Source of the DNA: Gyrodactylus bullatarudis
Taxonomy: Eukaryota > Platyhelminthes > Monogenea > Gyrodactylidea > Gyrodactylidae
Length of the DNA stretch: 64,000 nt
Assembly: GCA_012064415.1 (NCBI GenBank)
Contig: SSNU01000256.1
Coordinates: 124,001-188,000 of the forward strand
Direction: 5' to 3'
Shown: piece after piece, positions 12,301-27,300 of the stretch
Layout of the letters: the number at the start of each line of letters is the position of its first letter
Position numbering within the stretch: position 1 is the first letter of the stretch
The notes under the pieces: generated by a model
Databases searched by the model: none
What the model was told of the DNA's origin: nothing
Seen by the model: the letters and a program-made list of their open reading frames with translations, nothing else
Translations under genes and position numbers: made by a program

Positions 12301-15300
12301 AATTATGCATGTATCACACTGATGAGTATGCCCAAAGTAAAGGACTTAACAACAGCTCAAACCAAAGGTTACCCAACACCTGACGGAGAAAAATTTGTCA
12401 ATCAAAGTTCCAAGAAATGGAAATTTGTCGCCAATCAATAAAAGTTAACTACATTATCCAGCAAAAGTTGAGATTTCAAACTCAATTTCAACAACCTTGA
12501 TTACATCTGGTTATTTGTGCCATTAAGCAAGTTTTTTTGGCCTCAATAGTTGAGTAGTAGAGATTGCAAGGAAAACATGTCCGATAGCGACAATATCTAT
12601 GCAAGATATTCTATTATCACAAATATTGGACAAAGGCATTGAAAATAGCCATTCATGACGAGGATGGTAATATTCAATGTACAGTATTGGATCATTATCA
12701 ATTCTAGAAAATATCCATATCCTCCGTATTATGGCTCAGTTGGTTTGATCTGGATTATAGATAGATTAACATGCATTGTCTATGATTCTATGTAATAACT
12801 GTAAAAATACTGCATCGCCGGTTTGCATTAATTTTCCAGAAGCAAAATTTTAGATGAATTATTTGTATTTCTCATATAAATATAGAAATACATAGAAAGC
12901 ATTGCACGAATGAATCCTATATATCAGATACTCTATCAGATACTTGATCAGTATTTCTGGAGACTAACTGAGTCAAAAGAATGAATGTAGATCAGTCCAA
13001 TCGGAGAGAATAATTCGATTAAGCTTAATGAAACTATTGTGGAAATCAAAATACAATCAATAAGATAACCTCAATGTCGAGATATAATGCTATAAATACG
13101 AAAATTAACTATTTGAATTAAAAATGTAAACCTGCATATTCTCTGTGGGATATTCGAGCATATGAATGCTCAATTCTGAAAGATTCCCTTGAGGCCATGG
13201 GGCTCACTACCAAAATTCTACTTCCTAGAGAAATTGTCTTCTCTACTTTGGACTATGACTAATAAACTAAAAATAGACCCTTATTACAATCTCCAACTAT
13301 TGAAAGTACTCAATGTAAGTTTTTACATTTCTTATACACTTATCTTGTGATTCTGATAATACATAATTCGCAATCTCAAGACTTCATTTACTCTGGGTTC
13401 GTAGGTATGCTTTTATTATGCTTTCCGAAACACACTCCTAGATCTATTACTGAAAAAAATATAATCAGGATTAAATATTAAAAGGTATACATTTATTTTG
13501 AATCATCGCATGTAACAAGGATATGCTTAGTATGTGATTACTAAATTGGATGTCGCTTCTATAAACTAAATACAATAGTATATATAGAGATTTTCTCCAA
13601 GTTTGTAGACAAGATAACTATTTCTTTTCTCGCCAAAAAAACCTATTGAAAAAGTCACAGTTCAGTAGTCAAGGATTCAGGAAGCTATATTATAAGATGA
13701 TGAAAAAAAGAGCTAATAAAAGAATGTGCGAAATTCCCATAGAGACGATAAGATCCCAAGAGAGGGAGAAAATAAAACATTTTTTACCCCATTTGATAAT
13801 TGGTTAGAATCGGAGTTTAGATGATGAAATTTAGCAACATTAATAATTCCTTATTTTCCTACAGTTTTTTTTGTTACACACACAGCTCTGGACACACATT
13901 TTTTTGACATGAAAGAAATTCCATCTCTCTTGATAGATGATAAAAAGGGAAAGAAAGAAACAAACAGAAAGTTACATGATTCTATAAATGATCCCTTTCC
14001 ATTACAAAGTCAGAGAGAGAGAGAGAGTAATAGAGTTAGATGGTAGGAGAAAGAAAAGTAAAACCAGCAATAAAAAATCATACTGGAAAAAATAAACTGT
14101 TTTTTCTTCTTCATTTTCCATCGCATCTCTTTCCGTCTTCAGGAAAGTAAATCAATGAGTGAAAAACAAAATAGTATTAGTTTGAACACATGGAAAGATA
14201 AAATAATTGAACAGAGCGATCATCAATATGAACATAGGAAGAACCCTCTTCATATCTTCCCCTTCTTCTATACACACCAGGTAGAAAAAAAGAAAGAGAT
14301 GTGTGTGTTTGTGCTATAAAATGATATCGATATCAACACACAGCCTAGGAAGTTTGAGTTATCGCTAACTGAGAGATAATAAAAATAGTTTTTTCGCTTT
14401 CTTTACTAAAGAGGACTAATTTCCTGGCAAAGAGGAGAACCAAAACTTTTCTAAAGGCTTTTTAGACTAAAGCTAATTGATATTGAAGATGGGAGTTTAT
14501 GGTGTTTACAAAATTCTCAATGATTTTTCGGTATCTATAGAAAAGATCCCACTCTGTAAAAAAGAAAATGAAGGTATATTCAAAAGTTAGCGCCGAATTT
14601 CGACTTTTTTGACCTTTGAGTTGGGAATTGTTATTGATTTCAAAGTGAGAAAGTGATCGAAAGTTGATTTTTAGGATCACGATAAGCCAGAGAGATCAAA
14701 TATGCTGAATCAGATTTCAAGAATCACCTAATCATCTTGTGAAAATTGATCCAAGATTTGAGCTCATCAAGGATTCCATGGTGACAATCGGTTTTCTTAT
14801 CTTATTGTGATTCTAAAAATCAACTTTTGATCACTCTCTCACTTTGAATTCAACATGATCCTTTGATTAAAAGGTTGTAGAGAAGGTAGGAGAGGATAAG
14901 AATTATTCAAAATTATCTAAAAGGATGCAAGACCCACCTCTTTCCATTCAGCTAGAGTCAAGAAGCTTCCTGTCGTTGAGTTTTCTGTGTGATATCCACT
15001 GCTAGTTGATAAATTACTAGACGGTGGTGAGGTAGATGTTGGCAGATTACTCGAAGATGTAAGTGGCAAACTCTCAAGATTATCAGAATGGCCGAGAATG
15101 TTATGACTAGACACAGATGTAACAACCGGATTTGAACCGTCAAGACTCATAGTATTTGTATTGTACGGTGAAAAGTTATTTGTCGAGGACTTGGCTGAAG
15201 AGACAGACTTTGGATCATTCATTGGCATGACAGATGTGGACTGACGTGACTCCTCACTTGACCCTTTGGCTAGAGCTATTAATTCAAAGGAATGAATTAA

Positions 15301-18300
15301 ATGTGTGTTCAATAGAATTATTCCTATAACCTTCCTAACTACCTTGGCCTATGTAAGCTTTTTCAGTTTTCTCTTTCACTGTTGCTATTTATTTGGTGTT
15401 ATTTTTCAGCTTACATATTATTCTAATTTTCTTCAACTTTTACTATTTCTTTCATAATATGTAAATTATAATTTTCATTCATCTTTTAACTTTTATCATT
15501 ATCAAAGAGTCACTAATGATGAACCTTTGAGAAATGTGTACATTTGCTGTTAACCCTTTCAGTGCTGAGACTATTTCACAATTTCTATAAAAACCAAAAT
15601 TTAGCTATGAAGATACCAAGTTATTTGTCCAAAAATATTACTTATCCAATTTCACATTGTGGGCTTCAATTTAAACTTTAATTCGTCCAAAAACCTATCA
15701 AACTGGTAGAGTTATGAAGGTTCAAAAAATTGGAAAATGGAGATATATGTCCATCGGCACCGAAAGGGTTAATATATCCTTTTTCTACTTTTCCAAGTAT
15801 GATTTTATGTAGATTTTGGGACGTATTTGAAAATTTACGTGTATATTTCTATTAAATTGAATTAAATTATTGTGAAAGATAAGCATTGACCAAATCTTAT
15901 AATGTTCTCTAAACCGACGAGAATATAGCGTTATTCACCAAAAAAACTTTGTTCTTAATCCTAGCATTAGTCAGCAACATCAGAAAAATATTTGTGTTTT
16001 ACATTCAATGGGAATCTGTGAAATTATCAACAAAGATCAGAAGTGGAGTGGTTTTTAAAATTGGGATAAAGTGGAAAATAACTCACTGTCAGAGGTTTCA
16101 ACACTGCCCGGATCTGAATGAATAAAGTCTTGACTCAAGATTTCCTGAATGAAGCCGTCTGTATCACTGTCAGCTCCACAGGTATCCTGAGCATCACTAG
16201 TTATATTCAGAATGTTTGTCATGATATCATCGAGCTCATCAAAGTTTTGGTCTTCCGATGTGTTGGAAACTTTGGCCAATGACTTTTCGTTGGTTGCATT
16301 CACAGAGTCATCAAGAAATGATTGGATTTTGTCATCGGTCTGCATAGCCTCGAAACTCTTTTCTGTAGTGGAGGATTTTGACTTGGCAGCATTACTCCCG
16401 ACTTGTTTCTCGTCAAAGTTATTGTTTGATCCTGAACTCAGTATGCACCAAGATCCTTGAGGATTATCTAAGTTGGTAATATTTTCATCAAAATCCGTTT
16501 ATACAAAGTATAAAATACCGAGATTTTTAATATTCAAACTGATCTTAATATCTAAGCCGGTGAAGGCACATCAAAAGAATCCGATAGAACGGCCCAGTTA
16601 AATGTATCAGTGGATTCTGTTCAGTAAAATGAAGATTTGAGTAAAAAAAAAAGATTTCGTAAATAGCTAACATTTTGGGTTACACGTCATAGATCTCAAA
16701 TCAAAAGAAGACTTGAATTTAAGTCCCAGAGAATTTTTTTTCATGACTCGCATTCAATATTTTGTCTATCCTATGGTTTGTGAATACGCTGATTAAGAAT
16801 GTTTTAAGGTTGTTTAAACGCAATTATTTTTGATTCATAAGTTATCGATCTAAAAATGAAACATTTTTTGATCCAAAAACAGGTTATCTTTGTACCTTTA
16901 GCAGATAGAGTTCAGGCGATTGCATATTTGTGTTTCACAGGTATGATTACTCGATAAAAGTTATCTTACTTTTTATCTATAACCCTAAGAAGTAAATTTT
17001 CAAAAAAACGTTTTAACAAAAATTAATTTTTTTTAAAATTAACTCTCGTTAAATTAGTATAACGCGAATTTGACGAATGATAGAGCCAAGATCTTTGCGT
17101 ATTTCAGGAGATTGATAAATTTCCTATCGAATGGGTGGTAAAAGAAGTATTTTCTGATGTTTGAATGAATAATAATGAGTTGCTAAAATGACTTGGGATA
17201 GAACTATCACTGTGAGACTTTAAGGGTTAACATAATGGTTGAGACGAGAATGATATGAATCAGAGCGTTTTCTTTAAGCCCCTGCTGTAGAAGAAAGAAG
17301 CTATATGAGAGAAGGATCTTCACGGGAATGGATGTTAGAAAAACTCGTTCAATGTGAAAAAAGGAGGAAGAGAACCAATGTAATCTGATGGGGTTAAAGG
17401 GGAGAAATGTCTATCATTGAATTCTTTTTTTAAGCATTCTATTTACACACACAGCCTTAAAGAATTCAACTTTTTCTTACTCTGTTCTACTTTCCAATGT
17501 ATGTAATAATATTTTCTGTATGATTATAATTGCTATAACATTTCCATATTATGGCCTGTTCATTGTCTCTCCTCTCTCTGTAGCAGCAGCAAAGAACAAA
17601 GTTTTATGCTTATTTTAATGCCTTATTTTTTCTTCTCTACCTATCCCTATCTTCCTTGCCAATATATACTTTTTTTGTTTGTTTAATATTATTTTTATAA
17701 ACTGGAGAAAAAAGATGTATTTTTTCTTCTCTCTTGGTTAGCAAAACATTGAAATCGATTTGTGTCTTCTTCATTTGAAATAATTAAGTACACGATTGAA
17801 AATTAATCAGAAGAAATGGAGATGGATAAAATGTGGAGAAGAAAAGCTTTAAATTTACGGTTCTTTCAAAAATCGAATTTATCTATAGTTGATGATGAAA
17901 AATAACGTTCGATTCCTTACTCATAGTTTGATATTACTAATTAAAATGGAAAAATCACACCAACAAAATCGTTGAAAGTATCGCTTTTGAACTGGTTTCT
18001 AAAAAATCCCTAATTCGAGTAGTTTAGGAAATCAAAAAAAAGGGGGGTTGGACTCAAAGTAGAACTACACACTGTTCAACATGGGTTATGCATGATATGG
18101 AAATTAATCAAGTCTAAATTTGCAGACAGAAAAAAGAGTTTGGTCATTATTGTCTGAAAGAGTTTTACATGAATCTCCATTGTAATCCTTCTATTCTATT
18201 CATATGTAGAGTATGTAGAAGAAAACTCTTTTTTGGAATGTCTGATTTCTATTTTAAAAATAAAAATATTTAAATATATACATCCACAGAATACGAGGAA

Positions 18301-21300
18301 GATAATATTTAATAACTAATGGTATTGGACTTGGAGTTTCTTCTACATGTATGTAGCTGTGAGGAGTAATCAATAATAAATGACCCTGATAAATACCACG
18401 AGAAATGTATTCATAAGTTTTGTACTAACTGTACTATGAAACCTACTTGTAAACCAATTCCTTTTGCAGTGAGAGAGCCATAAAAAGGCATAAGGAAAAA
18501 TGTTGGTTGGTATAGAATTGGTTAGCTCAATATTGGATAGTGAGGGAGAAAAATGAAGTCCCTTTTTCAAGATTAGAGAAGAATTTAGAAGTTCCTAAAA
18601 ACCTATAATTATACCTGCTCTCAATAGAACTTGTTATGAGTTTCACAATAAACTCTTTTTTTCATCAGGGAGATCAATGAGATGAGGATCTTTCCACGGC
18701 ATCTTTGATAAATGTGGATTCCTATTCGTCTTTTCGATGAAAAAATGCAAGTTTTTTCTGTACGAAACCTCCTTTCGCGACTTGATATCAATTCTCTTTA
18801 GTATGTAACACGATTAGGATAGTTTCTCGTGTAAAAGATTTCCCTTTTGAAGTTGAATGAACAAAGTCTAAACATATGGAAATTTGCATGTGTCTCATGC
18901 AGTTTTTTTTCATTTCCAAAGAATGATAGTCATAATAATAATAATTTATCAGACTCTGCAAATGTTTTTAGGCAAGGGTAAATATATATATGTATATGTT
19001 CTGCTTGGCAATTGTGTCTCGAATTATTATTGCTTATCAGGACAAACGAAGAGGCCAGAAAAGGGATAAATAAAAAGAATCACATTTAGAAATGTCTGAA
19101 TCTACAGTTATCTCCTTCCCAAGATTAAAACTACACTGATGACGATTATGCTAGCAATATAAGAAGGTATATTTATAACCAACACGATTCTTAATATTTT
19201 CTTCAAAAATTCTTTCCTCTCTTAATCTCTCCTGCTAATATCGAGGTTGGATAGCAGCCAAAGAGAGAAAGACCTACAATCAATCTTGACACAAGAGAGA
19301 AACAATAATATGGTGTATATTTAAAGAAATGTAACTCCTCCTTTGTTAGATTTGTATTTGGGTAGAAAGATCTATACAGTTGTACTGTATTAGTATTTGG
19401 AATAAGGGATATTGTTAAATGCCACAAAACCTTTATGTTACATAAAGAGTTTTTTATATTGGCATTTTAATCTTTTACAGGGAAGTGGTTTTTATTCCTG
19501 TAGGGAATTAAAGCTGAAAAGGTTCATCAGATGTACCATTTTGTAATTATCATTCAAAGATTTCGGGGATTTATAAATTTATTCAACGTTTAGATAGATA
19601 AAAGTTGATTGAATGAATTGAATTCGACATTGTTGTTGTTGTTGTTATATGTTATTATTTCCTAGTTGAATTTTTAAAATCTATTTTTATTTCAGTATCG
19701 AATTGAATGGAACATGAAAAAAACCTTAGGGTTTTATGGATAACTTTTTTTCAAAATAGTTCAATACATCCGTACGACTTGGAGAAGGCCTTTCTAGCTG
19801 AGAATACATGCTCGAAGAGCAAATAGCTTGAATTAAAATCTTCCTGATACCAAACGAGTCCAGAAGTTGATAAGAAACCCTTACGAATTGTAAAGAACCT
19901 TGATACTTTACAATAATTTCTCATATATATGGAGATGGATTTATTCTTACTGCATGATTGAATACTTGATTAAAATCAAACAGAATAATTTTCTCCTTCG
20001 ATACAAGCAAACATGAAAAAGAATAACCATAAATTTCTCCAGTATATGTTTAAAGGATAAATATAGGATATATATACACAGTAGTAGTACGTAAAAGTAT
20101 TGAGGATATCAATAGAGTTGTTCTTGGCCCATAAGAATTTCTATCCTACTCTACAGTGTGTTGTATATATAATCGTGATGAATTAAAAAGAAAAAACATA
20201 AATGTATTGAGGATATCAGATTAAATTTCTTTTGGATTGGATTTTTTTTAAAAGTAGAAAAAGAAATAAAGAGAATATTACGCGTGTATTTTTAGATGTA
20301 TATGTGTTAAATCTGTTATCGGGCGATAATGCACAGATTTATCTATGCCCCAATATCTTACCTATTATAGAGGTATGACATGTAGCAGAATGTATGAATG
20401 TAAAGGGAAATTCAAATCAGGAATAAAAAGAGTGATTGATCCACTATAGAAAAAAATATATAATTTAGATATATAGATTAAGGCAATAATGATTTATTTC
20501 AGTCTTTCTTTTCTTTGTCTTTTTTTATGACATCTTATACAGCCTCCCATGGTCATCATAGAATAATGATTTGAAAATTTCAAAAGATAATTTTATACTA
20601 TCGAGAGATTTCCTATCGAAAGTGGTAAACAAAGTTTGTATGTTCCAAGGCTTAAATGAAAATGAGAGAACCCTTTCGATGCCATAGCTAAACATAATTT
20701 CATCAGGGTCTGATTTACATTTACTAGTGAGTAATTTAAAGTGAAATTTTGCCAATAGAAGGATTCATTTAGAAATTGATTGTTACAAAAACTCAGCTAA
20801 TTTCAAGACGTAAATTTTCATTCAATTTTGAAGATTTAAGGTAAAAATCGGGTTCAAATTAATCCCATTTTCAAAGAAATCTTGATTGAGCTACAAGTAT
20901 AAAAATTATACCTTGTTCTGAATTAACTATTCAGTTACTATGGACATAAATCTTATCATCTCTGAACGTTGATAATTTTAATAATCTCTAGAGCCTCAAA
21001 AAGTATTAAAATGCTTATTTTGACCAGCTATTCCCTCTGTTTCCCATTTTATAATTTTTATAACTTATAATTTTTCAGGGTTAAAAAGTTCTAAGGTCTT
21101 AAAATGTATTTTGAAGATAAGGTATTAAAATAATACTTTATGAAAAGCATTTTATTTCATCCATATCAATGAACTTAATCCTCATTTTTGAGGTAGAGAG
21201 ATGATTTTCATTGTCAAACAATTTGGTAAGCTCAAAAATAGCCTTGGTAAATTAGATATTATCTCGAAGTTTTAGATCAATTTCAACATTAATTTGTTTT

Positions 21301-24300
21301 TCAAATTTTTATTCTGTTTGCTTATAAGTAGTTAATGTAAGATATTTGTTGTAAATTAGCGATAAAGTATTAAAATAATACCTTAAAATAGAAAATAATA
21401 CTTTTCAAATTTTTTAGGTCTTAAAAAATTATATTTAGGTATTATTTTTTGAGGCTCTAATTTTCTTCAAGGACTCAAAAGTGATAAGTGTAGTTTTGGA
21501 AATCAAGGATTATAGAACAAAAACTCTGAAAATGAGGTCAAATTTTTGTATTTTTAGACATTATGTTGAAATTTTTTGCTTACAACAAAAGTAAAAGTTT
21601 GAGACGTATCGGAAAATTTTGTTTTAAACACAACTTTTGATCATCCTGGCAATGTGCAATCAACAAAGGTTTCCCATCTCATTCTGGGTGAGATATAGAA
21701 ATAAATTGGGCAATGGCTCAGAAAAAATATTGATTCCCTTACGTAGATGAAGCAAGAGGCAATTGGATTTGATTAAACTTTTTGTCTGTAGCTGGGAAAT
21801 TTTCCGAGAGTAAATCAGCCGAGAAGAAGGGTGACAGTAGCAAGGGAAAAACACTCGAGTAATTTTTACTCTGGGAAATCTTGGAGTAGAAATAAAGGAA
21901 AAATTCACGAAGCAAAGAGAAATGAAGTGAGCTACGCACATTTACAAGAAAAAACAAGCAAAAACGTACAAGAATACGCTCAGAGCTAAAAGGAAGAGAA
22001 AGAAATGAACTCTAAAATGGAGGACTCAGTTCGCCCTCCCCTCCCACTCACGCGCATCAAATTCTGTCTATTTCACCTTTTATTCAACGAAAGAAACTTG
22101 AATTTTCTTATCGCTTGACAATTGAGGATAAACATTGACAGAGATTTCTATTCAGGCAGGATTTCCACTAGCTTTCCAATCGTCATTTCAAATAACAAAT
22201 TTTCTCAAATCTGATTGGCCCAGCATTTGTCACTTGGACTAACCAATCAGACTTGAATAGGTCAACCTCAACGGCCATACGTATTATAATTACAATTAAA
22301 GTGCAACTTTCTTCTCTTGAGATGCGAAACAAAATGTCATTCTGGTAATATAAGAAGAAATGTGTCACTGTGAATAGCTGGAAGCCAGATGGTAAGAGAT
22401 TATTTTCATAATTTATTCCAAGCAATATTCCCAATATTCCTGATGTACAATAAGAAAGTATTCAATCTCAATCGATAAATGCCCTCCAGTATTCTCCTAA
22501 TTAATAAAGCAAAACTCTGTTTTAACAAGATTTACATCGACATTAGAGAAAGACAGATATGTTTCCCATTTGATGCTTCCAATAAATTCTTTATGCTACG
22601 TTCTAAGTTCATAGAGTGTGCAAATCGTAGTAGAATTTATTGAAAAATAGTAATCCAAATTGAAATTATTATGCATATGAAAATGGAATTTTAAAAACAT
22701 GAAATTCAATAGAAATTTTCTCATCTTCTATCAAATGAACGTATAAACTCGAAAAGTTGAGAATTATGTCCTAACCTAATCGAAGTAATGTTAAATATAT
22801 CCGGTTGCTTTTCATTTCTTTTAATAATGATAAACGTTGTACAGTACCCTTCCAAGAAGTAATATTAAAAAATCTGGGGTAAGCCTTCCTTGGAAATCAA
22901 GAGGAAGTGTTCATGATAATTTCATTTTTAAGAATATATATAAACTTAATTTACAGTATTCCATTCACGTGACTTGAGACAATTAATTTATCTGCTAAAT
23001 ATACTCTGAATATATGAATATCATACATGTTACAGAATATATATATACTCTTTAGTGGAGTATTTACGAGTATTGCCTAGTTAGTTAGTTAGCTGGGAAG
23101 AAAGAGGTGAATCTTTTCTACCAATTTATTCATTCATCATTCATTGTTCATCAAAGCTTTAGAAAATGCTTACTCCCCATCCCCTTAACAATTCATCTGA
23201 TCTGACATGTGCTACTCTTATTCAATGAAAGATGAGTTTTTGTTTAAAGCGTTTCTCTGAAAACCTAGAACCTGAAGAATTTGAAGAAGGTCAAGAAATA
23301 TGCCATAAACTGAGTTTGAGACATTTGAGTGAAAATGAAGGATAAAAAAACCTATAATATACCAAATATACTCAACAATTGAAAAGTACTTTACTTGTTA
23401 ATCTATATCATTAAAAAGTAAAATCTGATTTTGTGAGCCTATGGGCGTTTAAACTACCCAACCAATTTTCATAAAGATTTTTTGGAATCCTACTCATGTT
23501 GCGCACTTTTACCAGTTATAGATTACCATGTTCCTAGCGAAAAAAAGTTTTAGATTTAGCCTTAGTTGGGCCCTAATCTCGATCGGAACCGAAAAAGTAG
23601 CTGACCAATCAGATGGCTTTATTTTTAACACGTAAGCTTGCTTCTCATTGGTCCAATCTAAGCTTCAATTTCTTCGTCTTCATACAAAACAAAGGCTTTT
23701 TCAAATTTTAGGAAACACTGCATAACAGGTTCAGATCACCTAGTTTTATCCTATTTTAGTTGTTTTTTTGATACTTTTTAGCATTTTTGAGATTTGTTTA
23801 GCGTAAATTATAAAATAGATTGTGTGATATTTTTGGATCTGCGTAATAGCTAAGTAATATACAGGGTGAACCTCACGAAAGGGTTAATGTAAACGAAGGC
23901 TTAATAGATAGAATCGATCATCTTTCTGGGCACAATGCTAAAAATTTGCATGAAAATGTGTTCTTTTCCCGATTCATAAGAAAAAAAGATGAAGAAAGAT
24001 AATTATCTTCATTATAATGGTAATGATTGAGTATGAGGTTACAAGAGGTGAATTATTATACGGGATTAAATTCATTTCATGGGATAAAATCATTATGCAT
24101 TGATGAATCATGTGAAGGAATTATTATCGGAAATTATCAAGTCAAAAGTGTGAATATGAATCCAATTATTCAAGCTAAAGTTGTGCATCCAAAGTTATTA
24201 TACTGATACTGACACTTTGGAACATGATTAGACGAAGAATTTGAATTGGATCAATTTTAGTCCTCAGAGGTTCATCAGCGAAACAAAAATTTTCTTGAAA

Positions 24301-27300
24301 AGGCTGAGTTTTCGAGCTCAAGTTGAAAAGGTGGAATTTCAGAAATAATATGGCCTAATTTTGACAAGATTGAATCTTTTATTTATTTTAACAATTCAAT
24401 GGCTCATTTCATATCAAAATACAAAAATTTGTTTCTACCTACATTCGGAGAAAAATATTGAGTTATTTTATAAACTTTATGTTCTGTTAGTTAATCTTGA
24501 ATCTACAGATTTGCACATTCATTATTACATGAGAGGTATGTAAGACTAAATATATAGACTCACTGTTAGAAGTTTTATTAAGGTCTGAATCACTGGTATT
24601 ATTATTATTAATTTGACTTCGTTGAAGCTGGAAACCATTGGAATTAGGAAACGTTGTGGACTCGATGGAAGGATCTAAGTTTAAAATTGTATTGTTTTGA
24701 CTACCGGGTGATTCTCGACAACCGTCAGTCCTGGAGTATTGAACTCGATTGAGAACGTTATGAGGAGCGCATTTCATAAGAATAGGAATCTTTGAGGTAA
24801 AATTGCTGGTCATTTGGAAATCATTCGAGGTGGAAGTTCTTATCTCCAGACAGGAATTTTCCAAAATTGATTTAATCGGCGTTTTCTTTGTCGCATTGAA
24901 AATAACATTGTTCACTTTGGCTTGTGGCGTTGTTGTTTGGTTTATCTGACTTTGATTCAAGTTACCTGGAATAGAATAGATAGTTTTGAGTCTGAAATAA
25001 ATGACTAAAAGACATTTGTGTGTGCATATAGTTATGCCTTGAATGTTTCATCCAATAGGAGAGAGAATCGTAGGTAAGATTCTTCTTGCAAAAGAAAAGT
25101 CGCATCAATAGAAAAAGTACACTGTTCTTTTTATAGTTGAGAGGTTTATCGTCCTTTTTTGATAAATAAATATTGATTTTATCTAAAGTTGGAGATAAGA
25201 ATTTACTAATTCAACTACAAAGAACCAAAATATTATATAACTCCTATCATGGAGTGAGAGTTCAAAAGTTCTTGAAATGAAATTTTAATGTTGGGTCTCA
25301 AATTTTTTAATGTGTTCCAAATCAAAAGGTCACATTTAATCGGTTGAGTTCTCAAACTAAGTATTGATATTTTGAATGTTTGTAGAGCAGTAAAACATAC
25401 CAAAAGAACTAGAATTGATAATATTTTGAGAGCAGTTGTCCTGAATAGCTAAGGAAGAGTTGCACTTTTGTATTGGTGAAATTGAGATGCCGGTGCCAAG
25501 TCTAGTTGCATTGTCCTTGAATGAGTTTTCATATCCTGCGAAAGAAGCTGGATTTTGTTGATCAATGTCATTGGTTGGTTTAAACTTTTGCACAAAGGTC
25601 AACACATTTGGATTGCCAGTCTGGCCGTTGGCTGTGGGGGAGGCTGTGAAAATGGTCAAGCCATTTTGGCTCCCACTCACTGATGGGGTCGTATTAAAAG
25701 TTGATGCAGTTGTCAAGGTCTGAATAGTCTGAGGTGTCGAGAAGAAATGTGACGATGAAGTTTGAAGAATGATTGGCTTTTGATTGATTGGAAGACAGTT
25801 TCTTGGCGGCTTTGAGCCATTTGAAGTCTGCACAGAACCAGTAGTTGTCCGATAACATTCCCTGAAATAAATTATGTGGAATTTTATTAATAAAAATCTA
25901 AATTTATTTAGATTTGTTAATATTTGGCCTCAATTTTAGTACTAACCGATTAAGAGTCAAATCAGATTAATTTTTTTCTGTATTTAAAGAACCCAATATG
26001 ATCTATTTTGTGTGTGTGTGACCAACGATAACTAAAACGATAATGAGGATACAGGGAATTAGAAATTTGCACTTGTTCCAACTGTTTAGTGCTGGAGATG
26101 GGTAAGAGATAATGGAGGAGGGAGGGGCAGGGTTGGTTGAAGAAGAAGGATATAAATCTTGAAGATTTTATTGTCTCTTTCTCTCTTGATGAATTTATAT
26201 AGTCTTTTAGTGTAATTCAATATATCACAATAGCATGAGAGAGAGGCAGAGAACGATTATAATGCAGGTTTTTTATTCTCATCCTTTTTGTAATAGGATT
26301 TCATCTTTCAATCGATAGATGGGTAATTTAATCCTTTACAATATACAATATGCAATAGATAGGAGATAAATCTCTCCCATATTGATTACACTAATTATCA
26401 CATGTAGTTGATATTTTAATGATCTATAAATGAGGCATTAGTTATCATAGTTTAATTTGTCGTAATGATGAAGAGCTAAGCCAGTTAGTAAACAGATTTC
26501 AACAAGAGTTAAATTTAACAAAACCGCTGCCTGGATGCCTTTAGAATGGTATTTAGCCTTCAATTGAGTCAGATATTTCGAGAAAGTGTCACATAATAGA
26601 ACCAAAGTTTCAACCTTCTTAAGAAAAACAATTGAAATAGAAGGGTATTTTGTTAGAATTTGAAAAAAATGTATAGAAAAGGACCTACTTTTTGACGAAA
26701 TGAGAAATTTTCTGCTCAAGCTAGAGTTTGATGCAAACAGGTTGCTGATATTATGTTTGATATGTAGATTATCAACGAAGCAATAAACTATATTATCCTC
26801 TGCTAGACAGAATCGAATATGCATGATCCCGTGATTGAAAAGAAGAGGAAGGATATGTATTTAACCATATTCCAATCCTAAAGTTTGCTGATAAACAAGC
26901 CTACTCCATAGTACAATGTAGTATTAATACATGTAAACCATGTTCTGGTGGAAGAAGGAGTCTCTATAACATTTTTAAAAAGTTTCAAGATATCTACATC
27001 AATAAATAATACTCTGTTAAATATATTTATTTATGCGGAATAAAAGGTAGGAAAGAAGGAAATTAGATTAACGAACATTTCCTGAGGGGTGAGAAACAGT
27101 CAGAGATGTATAGATATGAATATAATCATACAAATATTCATTGTATATAATTTATGATTTGGATATGATAATGAACATTTATTAAATACATGAGAAAGAT
27201 ATGCCTAATTGTATGTAATGCAATTACAGTATTTTTATCATTACATGAAAATACATGTAGGAAGCTTAAATTCTTGTTATAGTTTTGTCTTTTTTGGGAT

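Larger units (their letters stand above)
16468..24563 (-). other. ATXN7: ATXN7 intron, 8.1 kb
   Basis: No exon was recognised on either strand. It holds the best copy of the TTAACCCTTA repeat family (16710-17230), a short TTG microsatellite (19630-19646), a pair of short inverted CCAATCAGA-type motifs near 22210-22255, and one copy of the 600-bp repeat (23398-24004). Confidence 0.6.

Noticed and set aside
7060..25861. Q-rich exons as a separate p160/NCOA-type coactivator gene
   Set aside because: LXXLL motifs and Q-rich runs suggested this, but no bHLH or PAS domain is present and every splice phase continues directly from the SCA7 exons.
26438..26824. 128-codon ORF on the minus strand in the 14-kb ATXN7 intron
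   Set aside because: No recognisable family, no splice context, and about one ORF of this length is expected by chance in this much AT-rich sequence on both strands.
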